Source of the DNA: Sistotremastrum niveocremeum HHB9708
Taxonomy: Eukaryota; Basidiomycota; Agaricomycetes; Sistotremastrales; Sistotremastraceae
DNA length: 64,000 nucleotides
Reading direction: 5' to 3'
Assembly (NCBI GenBank): GCA_001630475.1
Contig: KV419401.1
Span: 248,001-312,000, forward strand
Positions 1-10,852 of this stretch are shown here, one piece after another; the stretch's first letter is position 1; each line of letters opens with the position of its first letter. Position numbers and translations under genes: made by a program. Under the pieces are notes generated by a model. It searched no databases. It saw only the letters and a list, made by a program, of their open reading frames with translations, and had not been told where the DNA came from.

Positions 1-87
1 CACTACGAAAAAAACAGAGGAAAATAGATCAAAGAAATATCTAATCCGGACTAAAATGAGGAGATCTCGAGATATTCGGAAAAATAT

Positions 88-1068
88 CTAGGATCGGCGG
101 AAACGCTGCCAGAAGCCACGTCTGCTCGAGGACATGGGATAGCTCTGGTAGTTACCAGCATTGGCACGGTTTCGACGATGGCCGAAAATAACGGTACAAC
201 CTCCAAGCAGGAGGAGGATGAAAGAGGCGAAGGTGAGCCAGAATCCTGTGTCATGACGACCATTAGCAACGTGCGCTTGCTAATCAAGTATTGAGGTAAC
301 ACACCTGGAGCAGTGATGGTCTTAGCTTGAATCTGCAGATTGTCCATTTCGTGCTTGACGAATGCGAACAGAGCGATATCAATAGCGAACGCTATTAGAG
401 TGAGCAATGCAGCCAAGAAGGACAGGATTGAAGCGACAATCTCCACGGTCAGATGTGAGGAGAGACTGAATAGGAAAGCCAGGAGAGTAACTGCTGCAGC
501 GATGGGAGTGACGATAAGACCTCTGGTCCAATTGGCCGAAATATTGATGGTGTCGCCATTCCCGGGAGATTTGATAGCTACGAGATTGGATATGCATCGG
601 TACCAGAGAGCAGAGAAAATGAAGAAAATACGCACAGAATGAATAGGCTCTATCACGGTGGCATGTCTTATCCCCAGCTTGGTTTATCGTACAGTATCCC
701 CTGAAAGTCCACCCAAGTCAGCGATGAGTGGTCCCGAAGCTTCTAAGAGCTCACCATATTCCAAACTAATTATGCCCCAATTTTCTATGAGTTATCGAGC
801 TACACGGCCAGGGACTGAGGAACACGCACCCTGACTGAATCCATTATCCCACCGTCAGGGGCCTGAGGCAGATGAGCCTGGTCATTGAAGTGCGTTCGAG
901 CAGTATCGAGCCCGTCAAGGAATGGTACGCTGATGCTCGTCAGGACGAGCAAGACGAGGGCAGAGAACAGCAAAAAGACTCCTGGGATGCCTGAAATTCC
1001 GTTCAGCCAACAACACACAATTAGACAGCATGCCACTTCAAATTGAACTTACAGAGTGAACGTGCCAT
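88..1068 (-). CDS. SUR7/PalI family four-helix membrane protein, copy A
   Basis: A plasma-membrane tetraspan of the SUR7/PalI (Rim9) family. In fungi, members act in ambient-pH (Rim/Pal) signalling or mark cortical patches; which of these applies here is not shown. About 225 aa from six exons. A 16-nt first exon (MARSL) joins a first membrane segment (FLLFSALVLLVLTSISVPF), then a loop with the family FG-x-W-GYC motif, then three more hydrophobic segments, the last being FWLTFASFILLLLGGC, and a basic tail ending at the stop at 88. The W-GYC motif only forms if an 11-nt microexon at 755-765 is spliced in. The ATG at 1068 was chosen because it matches the short first exon of the neighbouring copy. 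Family call is firm from motif and topology; the pathway role is inference. Confidence 0.85.
755..765 (-). other. 11-nt microexon of PalI-like gene A
   Basis: Read on the minus strand the exon is TTTGGAATATG, preceded by an ATTAG acceptor and followed by a GTGAGC donor. It enters in phase 0 and leaves in phase 2, supplying F-G-I and the first two bases of W. The next exon supplies the last base and then GYC. Without it the frame closes on stops. The paralog downstream has the same exon at the same place. Confidence 0.85.
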
Positions 1069-1409
1069 TTGTTCAAGAGACTGCGGAGGTAATGAGACGC
1101 TGTTTGGAACGTGTGGGCTGCTATAAATGCGAATTGTTGAAACAGTCTATGCCAAACACGTCATAACAACAGGTCGTGCTTCCGAATATGATTCCGACGG
1201 TGACATCATGATGTAGATGTGATGCGCAGTTGGCCAAGCAGTTAGTGGTCAAGATAGAAACTTGTCTACAGCCCAGAGAGTGTATAATACAATCACGTAG
1301 AAGGAGAAGAACATCTCGAAATCTATTCGCGGCCCAAGCCAAAAACTCGGTCGCCAAAGAAAGTCAAGTCAGGCAATCATCAAAGCAACGCCACACATTA
1401 CTAGTGACA
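1069..1409. other. Intergenic, 341 nt
   Basis: Lies between the start of PalI-like copy A and the end of copy B. It must hold the promoter of copy A. A TATAAA string near 1121 is on the plus strand, so is not usable by that gene. No coding exon is supported. Confidence 0.6.
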
Positions 1410-2360
1410 TTAGTACACTTGGACAGCTCGAGTATGTATCACCTCCTGATGGTAGACTAGACTCGCTGGCCTCGCTGCTACTGGCACTACATATGTATTT
1501 TGTCTCCGTGAATTTGCAATCAGTTCAAGGGTGCCGATAACCAAGAAAACGCTCGCGGCCAATGTAAGCCAGGACCCTGCATGATCTGGCGTTCATTTCT
1601 TGGACAGAAGTCAGACTAAGGACGTACGCACCTATGCCGAGCGTCGTCTTCGTGAGGTCCGTAATTTTGTCTATCCCGTGTTGTACGTGCGAGAAAAAAA
1701 GTATATCGATGACCAGAGCGACGATTGCCATGATCATGGCCAGGATGGATGTTAACGCGGCGATGACTTGTGCGAAGCGTTTGATAGATATTCGGGCGAA
1801 TATAATGGAGAGCAACGCCACGACGGTGAATGCTGCGGCTACCACGTGCATGATGAGTGGACCCGTGCGCGAAGTCGGGATAGTGAAGCTTGAAGTTTTG
1901 TGGTTCGCCGTAGCATTGATCACTGAATAGTTTCAACATAGGGCACTTCGCATGAATCGCAGTACAGACCAAGACTGTACGGTCGCTTATCGAAACAAGT
2001 TGCGTTGCCAAGTTGGTTGAAGTTGCAGTATCCCCTGCATAATTTTAGTCACGACGAGTAGAGAAGCTGCGCAGCACTCTACCATACTCCGAACTAAAAG
2101 TTTGATTGGTTGAGATATAAATATACAGCCGCTTCCAAGACAGAACTTACCCGGATCGACGAAATCTCTTCTCCCGACGGATTAAAGAACGCCGTGTTGG
2201 CTACGGAGGCAGATCGAAAGCCGTCAAAGACGGGCAAACTGATGCTCGCTAGAACGATGAGGACGAGCGCTACGAACTCGACCGTGAACGCGGAGCCTGC
2301 AGAATCTCATAAAATTACAAGTGCGTCCAGAAAATCAGGTTTACCGTAAAGCCCAGACAT
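1410..2360 (-). CDS. SUR7/PalI family four-helix membrane protein, copy B
   Basis: Tandem paralog of copy A, same strand and same exon plan. Exon 1 encodes MSGLY plus one base and is followed by a 50-nt intron. Exon 2 holds the first membrane segment (FVALVLIVLASISLPVF) and ends in SSIR. The 11-nt microexon at 2083-2093 gives FGVW, and the next exon starts with GYCNFNQ. The large fifth exon carries two membrane segments, and the last exon carries the fourth (SWLTLAASVFLVIGTLELI) with a tail ending in VQVY. About 230 aa. The two proteins differ strongly in sequence while keeping intron positions, so the duplication is old. Likely plasma membrane; pH-signalling or eisosome-type role is inferred from the family only. 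Confidence 0.85.
2083..2093 (-). other. 11-nt microexon of PalI-like gene B
   Basis: Minus-strand exon TTCGGAGTATG between a CTTTTAG acceptor and a GTAGAG donor. It encodes F-G-V and two bases of W, with the same length and phases as the microexon of copy A. The flanking introns are about 57 and 48 nt. Confidence 0.85.
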
Positions 2361-3379
2361 GGTGGATGGATGGGCTCTCCAAACACCGCTGGCGTGTCAC
2401 TGAGCGATCGAGGAACGGCCGCGAGGGACATCGGTTCAGATCTCCAGTTTATATAGCATGAGTCCCTGTTGCCAGGTCAAGTGATCCCGAGGGGCGATAA
2501 CATGGGAATTACTGTCGCAAGGGTCGGGTTACCGAAATTGATAACGCGTGTAAGGCTAAGAAAGGTCAAAACAAATATGAAAGTCAACGAAGATCTGAAA
2601 GTTGAGCCAATTCCAGCAACTTGCTAGTACTGAATGGAGAGATTGCCAGGGATAAATTGTTGAACCTCGGAAGCTCAAATATCGCTTCGACCCCTGGGGG
2701 AGTCAATGCGGGGTATATATACGGTCGGAATGGAGCGCTGCTATCGATACCACTACTTCATAGAACAGCACGAACTCATGAGCACGACAGTAAGAGAGCC
2801 CAAAATTCACCAGTAGGAAGCCTAGCCAAGGATGTTGTAGTTCAATCATTTTCTTGAGTGAATTTGGTTCGAGAAATTTGGATCAATTTGGATCAAGGGC
2901 ATTCGAGTGGCTGCAGCAAGAAGTGAATTTTAGAAAGCACGTTCATGATCTCGTTCGTCCTATAGGTAGAACGCATTCCGAGGTCAAATGAGAGTTGAGA
3001 CTGGGTTCGGGGAATTCCGAACGACGTTCCTGAAAAATCGAAGCACTCGAGCTTGTTCGTGCGATGTTGGCGGTGCTTGTCGTAATCTTTCTCTCTAAAG
3101 AGTGCTCAGGCGTCCTCAGAAACCACGGCCTTTGCAATATTAATGATCGATGATCAACGTTCCGCTCTCTCCGACATGCCATGCATCTAGTACACCAATC
3201 CTGCGTCTGCAGAATGCCAAACCAGTATGCTGTGAATGAAGACCCTGCAGCCGGAGCACAGCTTCTCAGGCTAAGCTTGTATTAAAAGCTCTGACTCGAC
3301 TCGAGGGGCTGCGCTCTTGCCTTATATTTCGTCGGTTGAACCATTGACTGAGCCCCCTCTCCTACCCTATCACTTGCCA
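2361..3379. other. Intergenic, about 1.0 kb
   Basis: Divergent promoter region between PalI-like gene B (minus) and the DUF4139 gene (plus). Besides the TATA box at 2448-2455 there is a TATATATA at 2714-2721 in a promoter-like setting, but no convincing gene follows it. Short open frames on both strands have no recognisable content. Confidence 0.5.
2448..2455 (-). promoter_or_regulatory. TATA box of PalI-like gene B
   Basis: TATATAAA on the minus strand, about 90 nt upstream of the ATG at 2360. Confidence 0.5.
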
Positions 3380-5354
3380 ATGTCGAAAATCGTATACGAC
3401 GCTTCAGAGCATCCAGTCAATGCAGTGACGGTCTTCCAAGCCAACCGTGCTGAGGTACGCTTCAGTATAATATGAGAAATTGAATTGCTGATCAAGGTTG
3501 AACATTAGATCAATAGAAGAATTCAAGTTGATCTGATTGCTGGTCAAAATGAGGTGGAAGTCATACACCTCCCTTCCGTGTTGGATGAAGATTCGATCCG
3601 GGTGGATGGCATTGGCAAGGACGTGATCTTCGATGTTATCTACAGTACGTTCCCGTTTTTATACCCTCCTCTAGGTTCACGAGATTCATGAGTTTCCAGA
3701 ACCTCCTACGCCAACTGGAAAAGGGAAAGACTCTGATGCTCTCAAGCAGCTGCTCAAGAAGAAAGCTGCCCTTGACTCTCGCAAACACATCTTAGAGCAT
3801 GAAGACAACATCTTGTCGTCTTACTCTTAGAAGATTGACTCTAAGGATGTCGATTCCCAGAAATTATCCCACTTTCTTTCCTTGTACCAGGATCGGAAAT
3901 CAGCTCTGGATTTGGAGTTGCTTGAACTCCAGGATACTATCAAAACCAATGACTCTGATATCGAAGAAGAAAGGAAACTTGCCAAGTCGGACAAAAGAAG
4001 CCAAAAACGCGGGGTGACAATCGTGATTGTCGTTATAGCTGACGAAAACGGACCTGCCGAGCTTTCCCTTTCCTACGTCGTATCTTCAGCTCAGTGGAAG
4101 GCTCAGTACGATCTTCGTGCATCCATCTCGAACTCACAGCAGTCCGACACATCCATCTCACTGCAATATCGTGCATCGATCTGGCAGGCCACGGGCGAAG
4201 ACTGGGAAAACGTTGAACTGAAGCTCAGCACCGCTTCTCCTCAAATAGGAAGTACGGTCCCTTCCTTGAAGTCTGAACACGTCCATCAGGAAATCGTTTA
4301 CCAAAACTTCGCAAAGAGCGCGAACCGTACTCGCAGAAACAAATCGTTCGGAGGCCCGCCCATCCCGGCCATGTCACGATTTCTCAGAAGTAGCGGTTCT
4401 GCGGAGTCCGAAGAGGATGAGGATGTTGGTTTTTCACTTCCGGCGTTTATGGCGACCTCCCAGACGGTCGCGACTGAAAATGCGATCAGCGCCAATTTTG
4501 CCATCGAGGGTCTATCCACGATCCCAAGCAACACGGACGATGTCTCTCAGACTCATCAAGTGACCATCGCTATTATTGATTTGAACGACGTTTCGCTTGA
4601 ATGGATCACCGTGCCCAAGGAACTCCCGAGTGCTTTCCTCCAGGTACGTAGCGTAATCCATTGTCCGTCATGTGGCATTTCTCTAACCAGTGATTTAGTG
4701 TCGTGTCAAGAATACATCCCCGTATCTACTCCTTCCAGGCCCAGCGAATATCTTCATGGACAACAATTTCGTCTCAAAGTCTGAACTCTCTGTACGTCTC
4801 TTCATTACGCCTTCTTAACCTCGATTGACCATTCTTTATCACAGCAAGTCAGCTCTCAAGAAAGTTTCTCTTGCTCTCTGGGTGTTGATCCAGAAGTCCG
4901 ACTAACCTATCACCCCGTCCGCAAGATGATCAGGACGGTCGGAGGACTCCTCAGCTCCAAGACGACGACCACTTCCTTCACTCAGAACATCACCCTGAAA
5001 AATAATCGCAGGGCTGCGCTCAAGAGACTCATTGTCAAAGACAGCGTGCCTATCACCAGCGATTCACGGTTCAAGGTCAATGTCTTACTACCAAAGGGCC
5101 TCGAAGGCGGAGGGCCGTCCAAGGCATCGAGCATCGCCAGAGGGCCGACGCAAGATGTCAGTCTTGGAACCAATGTCAGCGTCCGATGGGCGCCGACTGC
5201 TGGAAATGACAATGGGTCTCGTGAAGATGGAGTAGCTGATAACGTAGAAGGAACCATTGAGTGGACATGTGTTGTTGAACCTGGTTCGAGCCAGGACCTG
5301 CAACTTGTATGGGAGGTTGTGGCTCCCGCGGGAGTGAAGTGGACGAAGTCTTGA
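3380..5354 (+). CDS. DUF4139 domain protein, with one in-frame stop
   Basis: Member of the DUF4140/DUF4139 family (eukaryotic 'mucoidy inhibitor A-like' proteins), whose biochemical function is not established. N-terminal part: MSKIVYDASEHPVNAV, then after an intron a VDLIAGQNEVEVIHLPSV block. A lysine-rich predicted coiled stretch follows, then the long DUF4139 domain (LSYVVSSAQWKAQYDLRAS, SLQYRASIWQATGEDWENV) and a C-terminal beta-rich part ending VAPAGVKWTKS. About 590 codons in six exons. Oddity: codon 3828-3830 is TAG inside exon 3, right after SSYS; the frame on both sides is clearly the family's. The string TACTCTTAG looks like a splice acceptor, but the only GT pairs earlier in that exon lie within 16 nt of it, so no workable intron removes the stop. 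It may be a pseudogene, a variant allele, a read-through codon or a sequencing error. Confidence 0.85.
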
Positions 5355-5626
5355 ACGGCAGATGACTGGTTTGCATTTCAGAATGAATTTAATCACCTAC
5401 ATATGAGATTGCATTTGATGTCAAGCCTATAATGATAATGACCGGCGTTCTACTAGATTACCGGCACAAGCGCTGACAGTCAACAAGGCCAAATATCGAA
5501 CCCCGCCTGAGTCAAGGATGGAGTGAACGACACGAACGACAATGAAATAGCCTTGGCTCAGGTTTTGTATGATCCTCTCTTCTGTCTACACGACTGTCTT
5601 GACTGACCACTTCCAAGATCCACATA

Positions 5627-6995
5627 ATGGCTCCAAAGCGTTCTGTCAGGCGCCGTAAACCATCCCCTAGGGCTGAGACACCTCTGAACGGTCAGAACGG
5701 CGAGCCTCCCACAGACAGTCGACGACAGGGGCCCACGCTTCCTGCTGAGCTCTTGAGGAACATCGTTGAAGAAGTCGCATTATCTCACTGGGATTCCAAT
5801 GCACGTCGTCGAGATCTCCATAACCTCCTATTCGTAAGCCGGGACTTCAAGAACGAAGCAGAGCGTCTTTTATTCCGTGACATACGGGTCATCAGTGGCA
5901 AACCCGCTGTGAAACAGATCTCGAGTGCGCTGGCACTCCACGCTCGCGCCAGACTCGTACATTTTCTACGTATCGACGAATACGCCGATCTTCCTGGGCG
6001 CCGAGGAAGATCATTTGATCACCACTTTTTCTCAATGCCTCTACACAGAATGGATTGTCTTCGCTCGCTCTCCATTGCCCAAGGCATGCCTTGGATGCCA
6101 ACTAACAAACTCTTTGGGTTCCTCGCCAATGCGATCCCAGAGAATACCCTGATCGAATTTCGAACATCGACTGGGTTGTACGAGGACGCCTCGCCCTTCC
6201 TCAGTCGACAGAACATGATCAAAGATATACGCGTGTCATTCATTGGCACAAGTCTGACCGAGGCGTTGGTCTGATCCCCATCCCTGTTGCCTCGTCTCCA
6301 GTGTCTAGGAATGTATTGTTTCTCGAGCGATGACGCCTCCCAATTCGTCCAGGAGCGCCCTGTCTCTGTCCTGCGTCTCGCATCCCTGTATGGGTTGCCC
6401 ACATATTGGAATTCATTCCAGACGCGGTTGCAAGTTTTAGACTTATCAAGAGTGAGCTGCCAAGATGAGGGTTCGGCCGTGCAATACATCCGAGACATAG
6501 TGTTGACGGCAGTCAATCTACGTTTATTTGCATGTTTCACTATGGGAGCGGATCCAATTGCTAGTGAGTTTCTGTCGTCGCCATATCATTGCTATGTCCG
6601 TGAGATTGCAGCGCAAATCCACTGACAATGAGTCATCAGATTTCCCCACAGCCTTGTCGGTGGAAGGATTTGTAGAAGCTTTGGGAGCCCTGCGTGACCT
6701 TGCTTTCCTTGAGACACTCACTGTCGACAACTTCGGTCTGTCTTGGCCAGATGCTCCACACCTTCCGAGGATCATCAATGCCCCTCAATTGAAACGGATA
6801 TTTGTAACTCAGAAATGTACAATCTGGTCTATGCCCAGCTTCCTCAACACTTCTCACGAACTCATCTATCACAATGAAAGTTGGCTTTGTCGGGAACAGA
6901 ATCGAACTAGAGATCAGTGGTTTGCTGAACAGATCTCAAGGTCCACTGGGTCCTTGTGCGGGTCTCTGTCGTCAGATACATGGCAGTACTGTTAG
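5627..6995 (+). pseudogene. F-box-like protein, copy 1, interrupted by a nonsense codon
   Basis: First of two tandem paralogs. MAPKRSVRRRK is followed by an F-box-like segment (LPAELLRNIVEEV ... LHNLLFVSRDF) and then a leucine-rich C-terminal half. In the family the F-box binds Skp1 in SCF ubiquitin ligases and the C-terminus picks the substrate; the substrate here is unknown. Compared with copy 2, the protein aligns through its length (SHWDSNARRR, LPGRRGRS, MDCLRSLSI, INAP-LKRIFVTQ), but a TGA at 6272-6274 stands where copy 2 has glutamine. Cutting GTCTGA...CTCCAG around it would leave a 33-nt 'intron', shorter than any other here and coding in copy 2. A usual intron with donor GTGAGT lies near 6563-6650. 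Either a young pseudogene or a truncated protein of about 215 aa. Confidence 0.7.
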
Positions 6996-7293
6996 CATTA
7001 GCTGTTCGCATAAGTGCATGTACTATCTTGTTGGGCAGTAACTTCGCGCTGCGAGATGTGTATAAGACGACCAATGCTCTCGTGGCTTTTTCTTGAGGTA
7101 CTCAACGGCAATAAGGGCCCGGTGTTCATCGAGGTTGCCGGGTGTATGTCAACAAGACCAAACATACCGGCATTCATCACTTGACTCAACGACGAGCAAG
7201 AGCATGAGACCAGCGCTGTAGTGTTCCTTCGTTCTTTCAACACTTTCCGCCTTGTGAAAAGCGCTCGACTTACCACATAGTCAATCAACTTGA

Positions 7294-8550
7294 ATGGCTC
7301 AAAAGCGGCCTGTCAGAGGCCGCGCAGTCGTTCGAACGGACGAAATTCTAAACGTCCAGCGGCCTACGCTGCCCCCTGAGTTGTTGAGGCTCATCGTGGA
7401 AGAAGTCGCATCCTCCCACTGGGATTCCAACGCACGTCGTCGAGAACTATATAATCTCTTGTTCGTCAGCCGCACTTTCAGAGACGAGGCAGAGCGGCTT
7501 CTGTTTCGCAACATCCAGTTGACCAGTGAAACGCCCGTTCTGAGTCAGTTCTCGAATGCCCTCAAGGACCGCACCAGACTTGTGCATTCCTTGCGCGTTG
7601 ATGGATATGCCGACCTTCCTGGACGGCGAGGGCGATCATCCAATTCCCATCTTCTCTCAATGCCCTTGCATCGGATGGATTGTCTTCGTTCACTTTCTAT
7701 CAACCTAGCAGCTACCTGGATACCGGCCACGCAATTATTCGGTTTCCTTAAAGACGTGATCCAAGAGAATACTCTCGTCGAATTCAGGGCATCTGCAGAA
7801 ATGGATGAGGACGCTTTCAGCTTTCTTAACCGACAAAAGATGATTACCCATCTGCAGGTGCCAGGCTTTCCCCCAGGTTTGCATCATGCACTACTCCAAT
7901 CCCCACCGCTGCTGCCGCGTCTCCAGCATCTAATCCTATTTCGTTTCACTAACAGTGAATCATCATCACAATTCCTTTCGGAGCGCCCTATCTCCATCCT
8001 TCAGCTCGGGACCTTTCACGGGCTACCTGGAGCTTGGAGCTCATGCGCTGCGCGGCTGCAAGTTTTAGACGTCTCCAAATTTAGCTTTCACATAGAAGCG
8101 ATGTCCACCGGATTGATTCGAGACGTCGTGTCAACGGCAATCAATCTACGCTTCTTTGCCTGTTTTTCCCTATTTTGCTTGAATACTGGTGAGTGGCTGC
8201 CAGTGCTCTTATTTCGTAATGGCCGTCAACCCGCACCTATGTCGACAGAACACGCCAAGTTTGTCCAGCTCGTTAACACTCTCGGAAACTTGCACGGTCT
8301 TGCTCTCCTTGAGACTCTCACTGTAAAAATTGGAGCACCGTTTATACCTCCCTTGGATGTTCTTGACTTTCCAGGACTAATTAATGCCCCAAAATTGAAA
8401 CGGATATTCGTAACGCAGAACGTCATCGATGGCGATGAGACCGCCGTCAGCCGCCACGAGCTGTGTTACACTGAGGACGGTAGATGGGTTTGTCAAGTAC
8501 AACAACAGGACAGGGATCAGTGGTTCAGTGCGCAGATATCAAGGTGCTAG
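7294..8550 (+). CDS. F-box-like protein, copy 2
   Basis: Intact tandem paralog of the gene just upstream, 298 nt away. MAQKRPVRGRAV, F-box-like segment (LPPELLRLIVEEV ... LYNLLFVSRTF) at about residues 25-60, then leucine-rich, LRR-like sequence to the end. If read without splicing it is 418 aa. A segment with donor GTGAGT and acceptor TCGACAG near 8190-8249 is exactly 60 nt, so removing or keeping it preserves the frame; the same position is an intron in copy 1, so splicing is likely. Expected role is substrate adaptor of an SCF ubiquitin ligase, inferred from the F-box. Large, fast-evolving F-box families are usual in agaricomycetes. Confidence 0.75.
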   Translation: MAQKRPVRGRAVVRTDEILNVQRPTLPPELLRLIVEEVASSHWDSNARRRELYNLLFVSRTFRDEAERLLFRNIQLTSETPVLSQFSNALKDRTRLVHSLRVDGYADLPGRRGRSSNSHLLSMPLHRMDCLRSLSINLAATWIPATQLFGFLKDVIQENTLVEFRASAEMDEDAFSFLNRQKMITHLQVPGFPPGLHHALLQSPPLLPRLQHLILFRFTNSESSSQFLSERPISILQLGTFHGLPGAWSSCAARLQVLDVSKFSFHIEAMSTGLIRDVVSTAINLRFFACFSLFCLNTGEWLPVLLFRNGRQPAPMSTEHAKFVQLVNTLGNLHGLALLETLTVKIGAPFIPPLDVLDFPGLINAPKLKRIFVTQNVIDGDETAVSRHELCYTEDGRWVCQVQQQDRDQWFSAQISRC

Positions 8551-8680
8551 TGTCTCATGTCAGATCCATAGTAGTACTAGCTCAGGGCAAATGTACTAAA
8601 AGAAAAAGAATAGTTCAATCCACTGATAAACTTTTATTGACTATTGTACAGTACACACATTCTTCGGTACGGTACCCAAT

Positions 8681-9472
8681 CTAGTTGATGTTTGAAGCCA
8701 ATACAGTAGTCTTTTTAATCTCAGGAGGGCTCTCCAAGAGCGCATCGGCGTTCGCGAAGAGGGCTTCTGCGACCTTTCCAGTGACATGGGCGGTACGGCC
8801 CGCTTCGTTAGGGAAAGAATCAGCGATAACGAAGGTGTTGGTTCCGGTGATACGGACGGCAGCCCAGTGAGTGGTTTCAGGCTCGGCTTCGACCAAGGGG
8901 ACAGCAGACCTCAAGAACTTGTCGACGGCTTCGACCTGGTCAAGTTGCATTAGGTCCATCTAAGAGGGTGACGATGAATACGGTAGACTAACCTGGTCGG
9001 CCTTGGCTTTCAGGTAAACGAGTAATCCAACGGTGACAACGGCGTCCTTGGGGCCCATCACGGTCGCAAGGACATCGATGTTGATCATCTGAGGGGGAAC
9101 AGTAGCCATAAGGTCTGAAAATAACAAATCATAAGCGATGACGTCAACGCCCTCAAACCTGGCGACTCACCACTGCCCTTGCCGAGGAGAGCTTTAGGTA
9201 CCTCACCCTGGATATGCGCAGTACGGGCAGCATCGTCGGTGAAAGTGTCAAAGAGTCCATAGGCACCGGGTGCCTCCAACTGGACTGCGAACCAAGCAAG
9301 GGTATTGGCCTCTTGCTGGATCAGAGGGCGAGCGCTAGCCAATAAAGCAGCAAGTTCGGCTTCGCTGCCTTCTTTGGCTTGGATAGGGACAATGAGACCA
9401 ACGGTAGGTTCTGAAAATGCAGTGTAAGAACGGATTCGCATTAGTTGACGAGCGAAACGACGCACCGGGCAT
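8681..9472 (-). CDS. Tandem ABM-domain (dimeric alpha/beta barrel) protein
   Basis: Two antibiotic-biosynthesis-monooxygenase-like domains in one chain. Start MP, then after a short intron EPTVGLIVPIQAKEGSEA. The first domain contains LAWFAVQLEAPGAYGLFDTF and ARTAHIQGEVPKALLGKG. The second runs from AVVTVGLLVYLKAKADQ to the C-terminus with the parallel motifs HWAAVRI, FVIADSFPNEAGRTAHVTG and KVAEALF. About 225 aa, four exons. In this fold two domains pair to form the active dimer, so the tandem may fold as an internal dimer. Some relatives are cofactor-free oxygenases or heme-binding stress proteins; I see no residue that decides the reaction. The repeated D/N-E/D-A-x-RTAH segment supports internal duplication. 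Confidence 0.8.
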
Positions 9473-9887
9473 GTTGTGTATAGAAGGATGAGGAGCTAGG
9501 ATGTCGTCTCTACATCACCATTATATAGGGATCCTAACCCACCCTAACATTCAAGAAGGGTTCGTGCACGAATATTCACGGATCGGGGTAATAAGCTGAG
9601 AAAGGTTATAGCACCGTGGAAGAATCCCCGGCATCGGAGCGCATCTCGCGGAGGTCCAAGAAGATGTGGTTGTGCCCTCATCTTGATGAGATGATCTAGC
9701 CGATCGCACTGCATCAAGCTACAGAATTGATACAGCATTAGGGGGGACGGTGAAAGAATTGATTGCGGGCATCGATTGCTAGCCTGATCAATATCAACGA
9801 TCGTTGCTTCGCACTGCTCTGTCAACTGACGCGCCCGCGGCGTTGCGCGTTGAATGGTCGATGAGTTTTTGATTGCGAGTCGTTCGG
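9473..9887. other. Intergenic, 415 nt
   Basis: Promoter side of the ABM gene and 3' side of the HEM4 gene. A TATATAGGGATCC string at about 9521 lies near the ABM gene start. No exon supported. Confidence 0.5.
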
Positions 9888-10852
9888 TCACGATTGCGGA
9901 TCCTTTGTCGCCGACAGAACCTTCGTGAGAGACTCGGGATTCGGTTTTGCAGCCGTGCCGGTGACCCTCAGCCCCATATCTCCTTGTAGGAAATCTCTGG
10001 TCGTGGGTCCAATGGTATATAGCAGAGCTGTCATTCTTTCCGGGACTATGGCAGAGGCACGACCTTCGGAGAGATTCGTGGGCGATATGGTGGGTAGAAT
10101 GAAGTGCTTGGTAAGATGAGGCACAGCGTATGTGGCCGCGGAAGGTGCGAAGAATACGATACGGATGGCTGACGTTGCCTTTCCGTAAGCTGCCGCGATT
10201 TCAGTCATCAGCCAAAGCATATGGTGTTCAATGTTATGGTGGCACACGTACTCTGCGAGATGAATTCATCAAGCCTTTTTGGGAATTCAAGGTCCTCTGT
10301 AGTCTCATAGACACATATACTCTCCCACCCAATGCCGTGTTCGTCGAGAGTCTTGCTGAGAGTATCACGATTTTTGTCTCCAGTTAGGTAGAGTAGGGTT
10401 CCCAACGAACGGTCCTTATCGTGGATGATGAATTCGGCCAATTTGGCAGCTGTACCAGCTTCCTGCGCTCCTCTGATGAAATCGACATGTGGTAGGAAGG
10501 GCGAAGATGGAAGAGACTTCAATTCTGAGGCTGTTTTGTCTCCCACCACATAGAAAGGTGTTGTGCACCAGTCAGCAGCACCTTCCGTGTCTTGCGCAAT
10601 TATCGTCGATATAGCAGCTTTCCAAGCTTCGACACTCCTGCCACTGGTCATGATAACTCCATTTACTGACGCAGCTGCGTCTTTCCCAAGCGGCCCAGCC
10701 AAGATCTTGGAAGCCAGACTTTCGATATTGACGAGTTGTGTGGCTAGAATTGGGATTGAAGTCGCTTCATTGCCTGCAGCTTCAAGGGCCTCATGATATG
10801 GATCAGGGGTCTGCTCTGATGGACTTCGTATGAGCAAGACCGTCTGGGTCAT
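9888..10852 (-). CDS. HEM4: Uroporphyrinogen-III synthase
   Basis: Cyclises hydroxymethylbilane to uroporphyrinogen III with inversion of ring D, the fourth step of heme and siroheme synthesis, in the cytosol. The N-terminal half starts MTQTVLLIRSPSEQTPDPYHEAL, with VNGVIMTSGRSVEAW and PFYVVGDKTASELK. A linker strand (LGTLLYLTGDKNRDTLSKTL) follows. After one intron near 10155-10220, the C-terminal half has IRIVFFAPSAATYAVPHL and the family signature TIGPTTRDFLQGDMGLRVT before KPNPESLTKVL. Roughly 300 aa, normal for the family. It diverges from the citrate carrier gene across 66 bp, which suggests a shared promoter and perhaps co-regulation of two mitochondrion-linked functions. Confidence 0.9.
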
